From Hymenolepis diminuta (Eukaryota; Platyhelminthes; Cestoda; Cyclophyllidea; Hymenolepididae), in contig CAADRB010000001.1 of the NCBI GenBank assembly GCA_900708905.1, forward strand, positions 1,633,753 through 1,697,752: a stretch of DNA of 64,000 nucleotides. The letters are read 5' to 3'. Of the stretch, positions 51,901 through 62,078 are shown piece by piece. Made by a program: the position numbers and the translations under genes. The notes under the pieces are model-generated. The model saw only the letters and a list, made by a program, of their open reading frames with translations, did not search any database and was not told where the DNA came from. Numbering within the stretch: position 1 is the stretch's first letter; every line of letters starts with the position of its first letter.

Positions 51901-53403
51901 TAAGTTTTCAAAACTTCAGCAACAAATTTAACAAATTTAGTTGATAAGAAGGAGAAGATTGCTTTGTATTTGTTCTCTCAGAAATCGTCAGCGATGGTAA
52001 ATAATATGCCCTCGCCACTATTGCAGCCTTATTAGACTCTAAAATATCCAAAAGTATTCCAAACTCAATAGAAACACGGAATTATACAAATTTCAGCAAT
52101 TTACTCAAAGTAATGAGAAGAAACAACTGTATAATTTAGTAAATTTGACAGTCATAGAATAATTTTTAATCATTTATTGTTATTTGTTAATGCCTTTTTT
52201 CCTGCATATAAATTCCGTTATTTGTTTCATGCATTAACTAGTTACCATTTGAAGTGACTCTTCAAATATATTGATATTGCATTCTGGAGGCATTCCAATT
52301 TGAAATAAAACTAAAGGCCTTCCTCAATAAATAAATTTCCCAAAAATTAATGTTTTAGGGATAAATGGGAAGGAAAAAATCGAATTTTGATCAAAACAGA
52401 GTGATATATCACCTCTAGTTACAGCGTTTGTTATTTATTCTTCAATAAATTGGGGAACAAAGTAAAAATTTTTCATTAAATATGATGTTAAATAAGAGGA
52501 GAACACTTAAAAATTTAGAAACGATTTAATAAAATGAAAACGCGCTAATCTTAATCAATTCAAAACCAACAAGAATATTATAATAAAACACTACCAAGAT
52601 AAATATATTCAAACTTGTTTTCATAAATAGATACCACAACTATTACTCATCCAATTTCCATTATTTAAACGCTAAAAGTAAACAAGATAACGGAATTAAA
52701 TCGTTAACATCATAAAGTGATGGAGAAGTGTGCTTATAAATATTTCATTTGGTGAATTTTTGAAAAAGGAACGCCATTTAGTTTAAATAGTGTTGCATTT
52801 GTAATTTTCTTAGTTAATGCTTCACTGGTAACGGCACAGTATACAAGAATTGAGTTAAATGCATCAAATGATTTAATTCACAGAGAATGTGCAGAAAAAT
52901 GAATTACAAACGGGCACTGTCGGAATATGTTGATTAAGCGAGGGTGCGTAAGTGTAGCAATTCTGATATTGGTAAGTATTGGGATGAAGTTCAACAGGGT
53001 GAATATGCCCTGAAAGTGAACAATAGTATACATGAGGAATTAATTGCACACATAATAAGATAAATTTTAGAAGGACATAATGCTATAGACGTTTCATCCG
53101 TTAAAAGAAGTGTGACGAATAAGTGACAATGAGATGAAGGAGTCATCCTCCTGATCTGAAGGGAAGGGGCAACAAACGAACAAGCAGAGAATAAAGAACG
53201 GCATGTAATGAAGTCGGTAACAAATCACTGATTTAAATTAAAACAAAAGCTATTGAAAAATGATCTAAAATTTAGAAGATCATCCGTGATCACGAATTTA
53301 AAATGATTTACAAAATCTTCCCCGCTACGCCAGATTCATCTGAAATAACAAGGGCATAAATTTAGATACATATTTGTTCCAACTTGTACATTAACATTTT
53401 AAT
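51901..53403. other. AT-rich non-coding interval
   Basis: Nothing recognised. Confidence 0.4.
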
Positions 53404-53417
53404 GTATATATATAGAT

Positions 53418-53457
<40 letters not shown>
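53404..53457. repeat. (TA)n(CA)n(TA)n compound microsatellite
   Basis: A TATA-rich run, then ACACAC units, then a long perfect TA run. Confidence 0.9.
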
Positions 53458-54519
53458 TCACCATTATTTCAAACTAGAAAGAAAATTTAAAAAGCAAAGA
53501 GAATTTGCAGCATATCGACGCACTGATTTCGGCGTATGATAAAACACTAAAGAGTAAGATATGAGTTTGAAGTTTGATTTGATTCTTGGAGCCAAAATGC
53601 CCAATCCCTACTTTATAGTATTTACACCAGTCTCAGCAATGCAGGCAACACTTCTCGTTAGGGAGAAATACTGCAGCTTTCAAAATATTAAGTGACATAT
53701 TAACTTCAGCGGACGAAACAACGATTAGAAGACAAAGGAATCTACTGCTTTGTAAAGTGGTACTCTTGTCTAACTATATTCAAGTTATAACATAATGATA
53801 CTATTAATATTTTAAACAAGTGTATGACAATAACTCGATGTTGAAATCAGATTTTAAATCAGTAATTACATTCAAAAATTCTTTACTTTAAGATTGGTGC
53901 CACAATTCCAGTTACTTGAATTTAATAGAATCATTTTAACGTAATTGAGATTTCATTTTCGTGCACTAAACTTTTAGGTTTAAAAGGTATTTGTATCCAA
54001 ATTTTACTTAAACGCTCTAAAATATACATTTAACACAAGCCCATTTTGCATGGTTAAATTATAATTTAATCTTTTCTTTCTTGCCTTTTAACAATCCCAT
54101 TTAAAAAACAATATCAAGTTTCCAATGGTGGCTTACTTTCTTTCCCTTAGAAAGTCCACTATTTTATGTCTTCAGGACACCGTAGAGTATATTTTAGCAC
54201 TAGTTGTAGCAGAGGGACAGACGTCGGAAGATATCCGCACGCTACGAAAATCGTCTTAATTGTTAACTACAAATTACACAAAATATTCAACCACGACATT
54301 ATGGCATCTTTCGAATTCATTGTACATTTAGATAAGTACACAGTGAGTGTAATGGAATTCTTTGAGGATATCTCATTAGAGACACAGAGAACCAGCAGAG
54401 AGAACGAATGAAGAGTAATTTTCACACCAGAATATCTCAGTTCAGCACCGGCTTGTTCAGGATTGACTTTCTCAAACGACTAATCTTATTTGTAATCACC
54501 AGTAATAGCTGATGTCATT
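53458..54519. other. AT-rich non-coding interval
   Basis: No supported gene. The left (3') remainder of the gypsy relic may extend into it. Confidence 0.35.
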
Positions 54520-55690
54520 CTAAGTCTTTATTATCGAAAAGTAACGAAGCTGATGTCATGACTCCGGCAAAAGTCTTGGAAGCGGGCAAAAGGAAGCTGG
54601 GTGCCTGTATCGATTACAGTAGTCTCCGGTAGTTCATAACTTGAAGATACATGACAAAAACTACCGATCAGCACGGTAATTGTGGTGGACCTTAATGAAA
54701 TAGCTTCGAGTCACTTCGAGTGCGAATCTACCACGACAAGATATGCGAGACCATTGACAGGTCCAACAAAATCCAAGTGTGTGTGAGAGTGTGGAACTGT
54801 AGTTTTAGGTCAGGAAGTGGGTTCTTGATGTGGGCGAAGCCTAACCGCTTACTGACATTTGGGATATCTTCGAACAACAGTACTTCAATATCCTTGTCCG
54901 CTGCAGGTACTTATGCAAACGCTCCTACTAACACTTGGGGGACTGCTATGGAACTGTCGTAATATAGCTCTCTTGAGTGTTGAAGGCGTAAGGACACAAT
55001 CTATACACATCAAATATGCTGTCTATAAACTCGTGGAAGATTGCTCTTTCGGTTTGATTTTGGTCATCATGTGCAAACACATTTCACGGTCTTCTTCAGC
55101 CCACGTGTGTTTACATTATATCCTGGGTTACGTAACAAAGGCCAGACGTTGTTAATTGGGGGAGTCGATAGTGAGGTTTATTAAATGCGCGCAAACCAAA
55201 TAACAGATATTGTTAACATACTGGGGAAATGTACTAGGATATTTAATGTAGATTACATCTTCAAATATACTCGTTTTCTTTAAAAACATAAAGAGGCAAA
55301 TCTGTGTGCAAATGAAAGTAGTAGGAGGAGATATACTGAGAGCAGCACAATTTGTGTTTTGTTGGGTACCAGATAAAGTTTCGGTTAACGGCTAGCACAA
55401 GCTCCATACGTAAGTTAAGATTCAAGATCCGATTTGCATCCCACCAACGCTGACAAGAGAATCTGGTGTAGTAGTTCAAAGTAAGAGCTTCTACCCACTT
55501 GTTGATGCACCGCGAGTTTTCTAAGGTGTAATATTTGCAAACTCTTCGCAATCACAAAATCTGACCCAAGCGACCGTTGATTGTGTCCAGCTCACGGCAA
55601 TTTAAATCGAAAATGGTCTTCTTTGAAATTGGTGCGTACGATATGCATGCCTCATAGGAGAGCATTAAATTACTCACGATCTTTTAGTTG
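54520..55690 (-). pseudogene. Ty3/gypsy pol relic (RNase H to integrase)
   Basis: Read on the minus strand from right to left. ISYAP...CRELDTI near 55650-55590 corresponds to the gypsy RNase H region (usually PIAYASR...EREALAI). INKWVEALTLNYYTRF near 55490 resembles the segment before the ADALSR motif. DIEVLL...IPN near 54870 recalls the zinc-binding N-terminus of integrase. HLDFVGPVNGLAYLVVVDSHSK near 54780 is the first catalytic aspartate region. LPETTVIDTGTQL near 54600 is the degenerate second one (normally DNGTQF), followed by RFQDFCRSHDI. Several stops and frameshifts interrupt it. Plus-strand ORFs over this interval are shadows. No flanking LTR was assigned. Confidence 0.8.
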
Positions 55691-56765
55691 AAGGAGAGTT
55701 TTCGAGTTTTCAACTCTATTTACTCAAAAGAACAAATTCCATTATTTTCAGTTATCATTGAAAAATATTTCTTAAAACAAAGCACACATATTTGAGCCAA
55801 GGCCATCAGCGATTTCCAATAACTTCAGATAAAGGAAGGGAAAAATTATTTTTCCGCTTTATTACTTGAAATCGCAATTAAACGTGACTGTTTCCATATA
55901 CTAAGCATTTTTAGAATTGTTCGGTTTAAATGGAGCCAAGCAGCATTAATGTCTTTTGTTTAAAACAAATCAAAATGTAATTAACTTTGATATAATAGCA
56001 AATTAAATAAATGAGTACAATAGGAAATGAATCTCTCAATAAATGCTTAAATTTAATTATAAATAAATTCTCACTTCGTTAATTTTGCCTCTAAATTGTG
56101 ACTGGGTTTTCAGTATTATATATATATAATATATATTATAACAAAATGAAACATATTGAAAGCATATGAAATGCAAATAGAAACATGATAGTAAGTGCGA
56201 TGCATAACGCATGGGTCGCTGTGGATCGGAATTTCCGTGGAAAAATGACACTTATTATTAATGACAGTGAGATTGGAAAGACTTTATTTGAGATAATTGG
56301 TAATTACAAGAGGTGGCAGAGCACAAGTCAATTTACTTCCAGTGGAGAGACGACTTGGTCATATGTCGTCTACTGATCAATGAGGGGAGTTCAGCAAAAG
56401 AAATTCCACTCCATTTCAAGTAATAGGTGTAGAGGACATTTGAGATTTGAACATTCTACTATGTTCGTCCACATTAAATACAAGCTGTGTGGAATCACAC
56501 CCAGTATTAACATAAATGCACGGGTATTTGTCATAAATCTTACAGTGGTTACTCTCAATTATTCAATTGTACGCATATTTTCTCAATCAGAAAGTTACTT
56601 ATTTACGGATATTCTCGTGTGATTGACATTTTATGTTTCGAAATACGTAAGTGGAATGCATATTTCATGGTTTTTTATTTGCAGAATACAGGCAAATCAC
56701 TTTTGTTATCCTACCTGCCGCACTTTTGTCTCAGACCAGTTTTCGCAATTTAAAGTTTAATCCAA
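55691..56765. other. AT-rich interval with short ORFs
   Basis: A TA-rich simple repeat lies at about 56114-56140. The plus-strand ORFs 56185-56376 (63 codons, AVDRNFRGKMTLIINDSEIG) and 56380-56622 are open but unrecognised and not called. Confidence 0.35.
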
Positions 56766-56945
56766 ATGGATTTGCGACTTATCGCTGACCCAATGCGACA
56801 TTTGCAACAGTCAGAACAAAAACTGATTTCTCAGCATGCTCAGAGGCAGCATACCATACAGGGATGCGAATTAATAATTCAACTAATCAGTGCCAAAACA
56901 GTAGATAAACAATCTTTATTATCCATTACAAAAACACTTGTTTGA
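56766..56945 (+). CDS. 59-codon Gln/His-rich small ORF, possibly Gag-like relic
   Basis: ATG at 56766, TGA at 56943. The product (MDLRLIADPMRHLQQ, then KLISQHAQRQ) is helix-prone and Gln/His-rich, like the N-terminal coiled coil of many invertebrate Ty3/gypsy Gag proteins. There is no downstream capsid or nucleocapsid on this strand, and no promoter was found. It lies close to other gypsy debris. It may also be chance. Confidence 0.25.
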   Translation: MDLRLIADPMRHLQQSEQKLISQHAQRQHTIQGCELIIQLISAKTVDKQSLLSITKTLV

Positions 56946-57389
56946 AATCTGTCTTATCCACACTGGAGACCTCGTAAGTGACAGTTCAAGTCTGAGTAAT
57001 TCGATTTAAACTTAAAATCCTTTCCAGCGTGGACGTGACAGATTTAAAAGTAGGCCTGCGAAAGAATAACTGCGATCCATGTTTTTTGTTGGGTTTTTCT
57101 TCGCATCTTAGTCACCACAAGTAGTCAGCGGTGACAAGGGTGTTAAAGAAGAAATATAAGTCACCTAACGTGCATAAAACGGTTACAAAATGTTAAAAGA
57201 AAAGGAATATTTAGCCTCGCTCAAATGTCTGTTGATGGAAGTGTTAAATATCTTTTGTCGAATCACGGTTAAATAGTTTCAAAGGTCTAACAGGCTGGGA
57301 AAGTAGAAAGAGCGTTCTGAGTATTAATGACCTGATTAAAAGTATATATAATTGAGAAAGGGAAATGAGTAATTGTTCGGCACACACAA
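56946..57389. other. Non-coding interval up to the palindrome arm
   Basis: No gene seen. The inverted arm starts at 57390; the sequence just before it (ending CACACACAA) has no match at the right-hand border, so no target-site duplication is visible. Confidence 0.5.
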
Positions 57390-58738
57390 CCAATAATTTA
57401 ATGGAGAGAAATCCATTGGAAGGGATGGAAGGTTAATATCAGTATCATCTTATTCCATCCATTTTCTAATATACTTGAGCAATTATATTATTCTTCTATC
57501 ATATCCGTCAGTTCGGATCCAATACACCATTTATCTTCATTTCAGATTCTACCTCCAAACATGGAAACCGGATTAGAAATGAAGACTTTGCACTGTGCTG
57601 GATCGTTTGATCGCTTTCAGTGCAGAAAGTTGGTGTGTCTAAATAATGTCATTTACGTGAACACAAAGTCATTCAAATCTCCATTTTAAGTGAATAGCTG
57701 AAATTATCGCTCAAATGGGTAATGAACTCAAATCAGGCTTGCGGATTGTTGGTTGCATTGGCAGTGGAAACACTCATTACTTGTTAAATATCTCCACACT
57801 TATTCAGCAGAATGTAAGAACTTGTATCCCCACAGTGAAACCTTTATCGGTCGAATGTAACCAAACATCCATACTTGGTGGCCCCAATAGATACACGGCA
57901 GATTGGTCAATTCTATGCCGATCGCATGGAATTGTGAAAAGAGTTATTACAAATGCTCCGAACTATCACATATGTATTTGTTACTTCGTATATGTTTTGT
58001 GAATTAATATGATGCAGTCACTACTCACGCGTTTTTATTAAAACACAATTTTATCATGAAACTCATTTGATTTCCACTTTCAACAAAGTGCTCCAACATG
58101 TATTTAGGTGGATCTACTAGGTGGATCGAGCAGAGATGTCTTGGAATTCAGAATATACCTCTCGAATTCTCCATTATCGATTAGTGTGCAATCCGCGATT
58201 GGTCCTTTGTCCAAGTACCATGATTTGTCGCGGCGACTTGAGATTTCAGTAAATATTTGCTTTGGTTCAAATAATTTGTCAACCACTTAAGACACAGTTT
58301 TCCCCTAAAAATAGCTGGATGATGAAACTAAGAAAGTTTTAACATAGCAGATCCCATATGAGTTCATTAGTTATCTCTAATGGCAACGAAGTTGAAGCAC
58401 CTCTGATTCAGTAGTGCTGCAAAATAACCATGGATAGACACTAAATATGTCACAATATTATATTCAGTGATTATTATGCTTGCCCTCAGAAATTCGAAAG
58501 CACTCTACAATTTCAATTTTGGGGCGCAACTGACGTCGAATAACCGAAGGTCGAACAAATGATAGGGGGAATGGGATCAAAAAATCCACAGGGAGCAACG
58601 TCAAGGTATCGAAGAGTCCTGCACTTCCTTTGATTTTTGAACTCGGATTGTGCAATATTTAATAAATAAGTGGCTCACGTTCCTAAATTATAATTCCATA
58701 AATCGTCCCTGCATTGCAGTAAATGCTTGTCTAAGATG
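57390..58738 (+). repeat. Palindrome arm B (left)
   Basis: A 1,349-bp arm, inverted at 60290-61638. Paired positions add up to 119028 at both ends, so the two arms have no net length difference. The ORFs in them (95, 63 and two of 60 codons) are identical in translation. The arm contains repeat R2 at 58518-58646. The ORF at 57715-58002 (95 codons, starts MGNELKSGLRIVG) and the two opposed 60-codon ORFs at 58104-58290 have no recognised family and are not called as genes. Confidence 0.95.
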
Positions 58739-59729
58739 TTCACATTATTGACCGCCTTCCAATCAAACAGGCTCCATCTTGCCGCTCTACTTCCTTCTTT
58801 TCCTCCACTGGTTGAGAAGATACAATCTTCCCACAGGAAATTCTTCACTTGACAGTCTTAACATAGAGGAGAAGAGACAGGCAACATTTTAATTTAACAG
58901 ACTTCCGTAATCTGCGATCAATGGTTAACACAAACCCCAAGTAAGATGTCTTGGATGCGATATTCTCGAGCATCAAGATACCACTGTGACTAAACGCAAA
59001 GAATTTTGGCACCCTGTAGGTGCAAATATTCAACTTTCAAACTTTCCCATGATCGTGACCTCGATTCAGGTCGCTATCAAATATTATCTGGAAGATTTTG
59101 ATCATGTTCGCTCGCTATAATCCATGAATTGGGTTTATTTAAAATTGGCCGCATCTACCCATTCCGTTAAATCAGTGATTTGAGAAGTCAACAACTCCCA
59201 TCATATTCTTTGTTCTGTTTGTAATAGTAAAACATCTTTATCCCTCCCTCCTCCCCCTTCTCCTCCCCCCCTCCACCGCTGCTTCCACCAATATACAGCC
59301 TGTCCATACCAAATCTTCCTCACCTCGGGTGATTGCTGATTCCTGTTAACCTTTAAGATCATTGAATTTTCGACGCAATATTTCTAGCCCAACTCAGTGG
59401 GAAAATGGAAATGTCTTTACCTGAAATTTGTCCTACTTTTGACTATTAATGATCTATATATATGTGAACAAATAAAATAATCAAACAATATTAATGGTCA
59501 GGAATAATGAATCTACAATACCACATTTATGCTAATTCTCAAATTCACTGATAGGGTCATTCTCGAAGCTCGCCTTCAGCGGATCACAATTGCTTTAGAT
59601 GAAATCGAAAAGTCTCTTTTACCTCTTAAATGCACACAGGCCACATTCTTCGACATCGGTGTTGATTAAATTGAACTTATATTTGACAAGATTGCAGTTT
59701 ATGTATCCATAATTTAATGATAAATGATC
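58739..59729. other. Palindrome spacer, left part
   Basis: Single-copy within the window. It includes a pyrimidine-rich C/T run at 59240-59278. A plus-strand frame near 58910-58980 reads CLGCDILEH, recalling the first half of a Gag zinc knuckle, but is incomplete. No gene called. Confidence 0.5.
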
Positions 59730-59790
59730 AAAAGAGCCAAGTACAAATTTAGTAAAATTTACCGTACCTACAGTCGTAAATTTAACAATT
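59730..59790 (+). repeat. Inner 61-bp inverted repeat, left
   Basis: 61 bp beginning AAAAGAGCCAAGTAC and ending TTTAACAATT, matched in inverted orientation by 60060-60120 with one mismatch. The two define a 391-bp folded unit in the spacer of the large palindrome. Confidence 0.9.
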
Positions 59791-59797
59791 TTCCAGA

Positions 59798-60091
59798 AAG
59801 AAACCATAATATTCTCGGCCTATATACAGTGTTTCATCTTCAATCGCATTTTGTATTAACTGATTGCTGCGACACGTTTCAAGTCATAAGTATAAATAAG
59901 AGAAAGGTGCTTTCCGTTTTCCTCAGTGCCCCCACTTAAACCCTTCTCTGTTAAGGAACTTGTATCGGTGTGTAGCGTCGCTTGTTCGAATTTCTCGCTT
60001 CATGCTTTGATTATCACAAAATAAGAACAGACGAAGATAGAAATTTAACATCCTGTGGGAATTGTTAAATTTACGACTGTAGGTACGGTAA
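59798..60091 (-). repeat. Repeat R4, copy 2 (inverted)
   Basis: Inverted copy of 35841-36134. Its right end overlaps the right inner inverted repeat (60060-60120). The left inner repeat is therefore a second, flipped copy of one R4 border plus its flank, pointing to a fold-back event. Confidence 0.9.
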
Positions 60092-60278
60092 ATTTTACTA
60101 AACTTGTACTTGGCTCTTTTAATTCCCTAAAGGTGTTATGAACATGAACATGAATTTTGGCACGATTTGCACATCTGCGCGCGAGATCTTTGGCTGATAA
60201 ACACAGCCCATCACTGTGTACTTTGTCTAAGCAAAACTTGCACTCTAATTCACAACTTTGTGTTAAGAAAACAAACAA
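60045..60278 (-). pseudogene. Gag-like fragment with CCHC zinc knuckle
   Basis: Minus-strand ORF of 77 codons. Residues 12-25 read CKFCLDKVHSDGLC, an exact CX2CX4HX4C zinc knuckle of the type found in retroelement Gag nucleocapsids. A basic stretch (ARRCANRAK) follows. The N-terminal side ends at the palindrome arm, and the C-terminal part runs into the inner inverted repeat, where coding character fades. The rest of Gag is missing. Most likely a truncated LTR-retroelement fragment brought in with the rearrangement; a small host CCHC protein is a less likely alternative. Confidence 0.4.
60060..60120 (-). repeat. Inner 61-bp inverted repeat, right
   Basis: Partner of 59730-59790, with one mismatch. 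It overlaps the end of R4 copy 2. Confidence 0.9.
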
Positions 60279-60289
60279 GTTTAGACTCT

Positions 60290-61638
60290 CATCTTAGACA
60301 AGCATTTACTGCAATGCAGGGACGATTTATGGAATTATAATTTAGGAACGTGAGCCACTTATTTATTAAATATTGCACAATCCGAGTTCAAAAATCAAAG
60401 GAAGTGCAGGACTCTTCGATACCTTGACGTTGCTCCCTGTGGATTTTTTGATCCCATTCCCCCTATCATTTGTTCGACCTTCGGTTATTCGACGTCAGTT
60501 GCGCCCCAAAATTGAAATTGTAGAGTGCTTTCGAATTTCTGAGGGCAAGCATAATAATCACTGAATATAATATTGTGACATATTTAGTGTCTATCCATGG
60601 TTATTTTGCAGCACTACTGAATCAGAGGTGCTTCAACTTCGTTGCCATTAGAGATAACTAATGAACTCATATGGGATCTGCTATGTTAAAACTTTCTTAG
60701 TTTCATCATCCAGCTATTTTTAGGGGAAAACTGTGTCTTAAGTGGTTGACAAATTATTTGAACCAAAGCAAATATTTACTGAAATCTCAAGTCGCCGCGA
60801 CAAATCATGGTACTTGGACAAAGGACCAATCGCGGATTGCACACTAATCGATAATGGAGAATTCGAGAGGTATATTCTGAATTCCAAGACATCTCTGCTC
60901 GATCCACCTAGTAGATCCACCTAAATACATGTTGGAGCACTTTGTTGAAAGTGGAAATCAAATGAGTTTCATGATAAAATTGTGTTTTAATAAAAACGCG
61001 TGAGTAGTGACTGCATCATATTAATTCACAAAACATATACGAAGTAACAAATACATATGTGATAGTTCGGAGCATTTGTAATAACTCTTTTCACAATTCC
61101 ATGCGATCGGCATAGAATTGACCAATCTGCCGTGTATCTATTGGGGCCACCAAGTATGGATGTTTGGTTACATTCGACCGATAAAGGTTTCACTGTGGGG
61201 ATACAAGTTCTTACATTCTGCTGAATAAGTGTGGAGATATTTAACAAGTAATGAGTGTTTCCACTGCCAATGCAACCAACAATCCGCAAGCCTGATTTGA
61301 GTTCATTACCCATTTGAGCGATAATTTCAGCTATTCACTTAAAATGGAGATTTGAATGACTTTGTGTTCACGTAAATGACATTATTTAGACACACCAACT
61401 TTCTGCACTGAAAGCGATCAAACGATCCAGCACAGTGCAAAGTCTTCATTTCTAATCCGGTTTCCATGTTTGGAGGTAGAATCTGAAATGAAGATAAATG
61501 GTGTATTGGATCCGAACTGACGGATATGATAGAAGAATAATATAATTGCTCAAGTATATTAGAAAATGGATGGAATAAGATGATACTGATATTAACCTTC
61601 CATCCCTTCCAATGGATTTCTCTCCATTAAATTATTGG
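60290..61638 (-). repeat. Palindrome arm B' (right)
   Basis: Inverted 1,349-bp copy of 57390-58738. The match ends at 60290 on the spacer side (CATCTTAG). At 61638/61639 it joins directly to the inverted copy of block A, whereas on the left side A and B are 17,275 bp apart. Contains R2 at 60382-60510 on the plus strand. Confidence 0.95.
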
Positions 61639-62078
61639 TAGCTGACACCTATTATAGGGTGGAAGGCCAAAATCTATTTTGACCAAAATGTATTGACGAA
61701 AATCACAGTGAGAATTCAAGCGGATAAGAGAGAGATAGAGAGAGAGGTAGATAAGGAACAAGGGCGATGAGAGGGCAGTGTAGGAGCAGGCGGATGACAA
61801 GTGTGTGTCCACGCGATGTGTGGGTGGAAGTACAAAGACAGTTTACATGAATCACTTGTGCAAGGGCGAGCTTGACGCATGAGTGCAGATGTGTTTTCAA
61901 ATGAAACGGAAGAGTTGTAAAAGAAGGAGAATCGAGAAATTTGTCTAGATATGACAGATGGGGGCTTGAGTGATAGGGACATAAAGATATCACTGTGTCC
62001 ACTGCTCTGTGGACGAGAAACCGAAGTATTGTCTTAGAGGATGCGAATGAAGAGTAATATTGGAATGCATAGAGGGTC
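61639..62078 (-). mobile_element. LTR-like repeat R1, copy 3
   Basis: The R1 copy inside block A'. Same TGACCCTC border (minus strand, near 62078) and same primer-site-like TTGGTGTCAG region, here TAGGTGTCAG, next to the A'/B' junction. Its TC tract is longer and interrupted. It shares diagnostic bases with the 44.5-kb copy. Confidence 0.65.

Noticed and set aside
54575..54615. Plus-strand stretch resembling the KGSW...IDYSSL motif of gypsy reverse transcriptase
   Set aside because: It needs a frameshift and overlaps the integrase segment LPETTVIDTGTQL, which is read convincingly on the minus strand.
54720..55155. Plus-strand ORFs of 80 and 98 codons
   Set aside because: Antisense to the gypsy integrase relic on the minus strand.
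57390..61638. Pure hairpin-read assembly artefact
   Set aside because: A simple fold-back artefact would mirror one continuous arm. Here the outer blocks differ by about 2% and one arm has 17.3 kb extra, so a biological rearrangement is more likely, though still to be confirmed by spanning reads.
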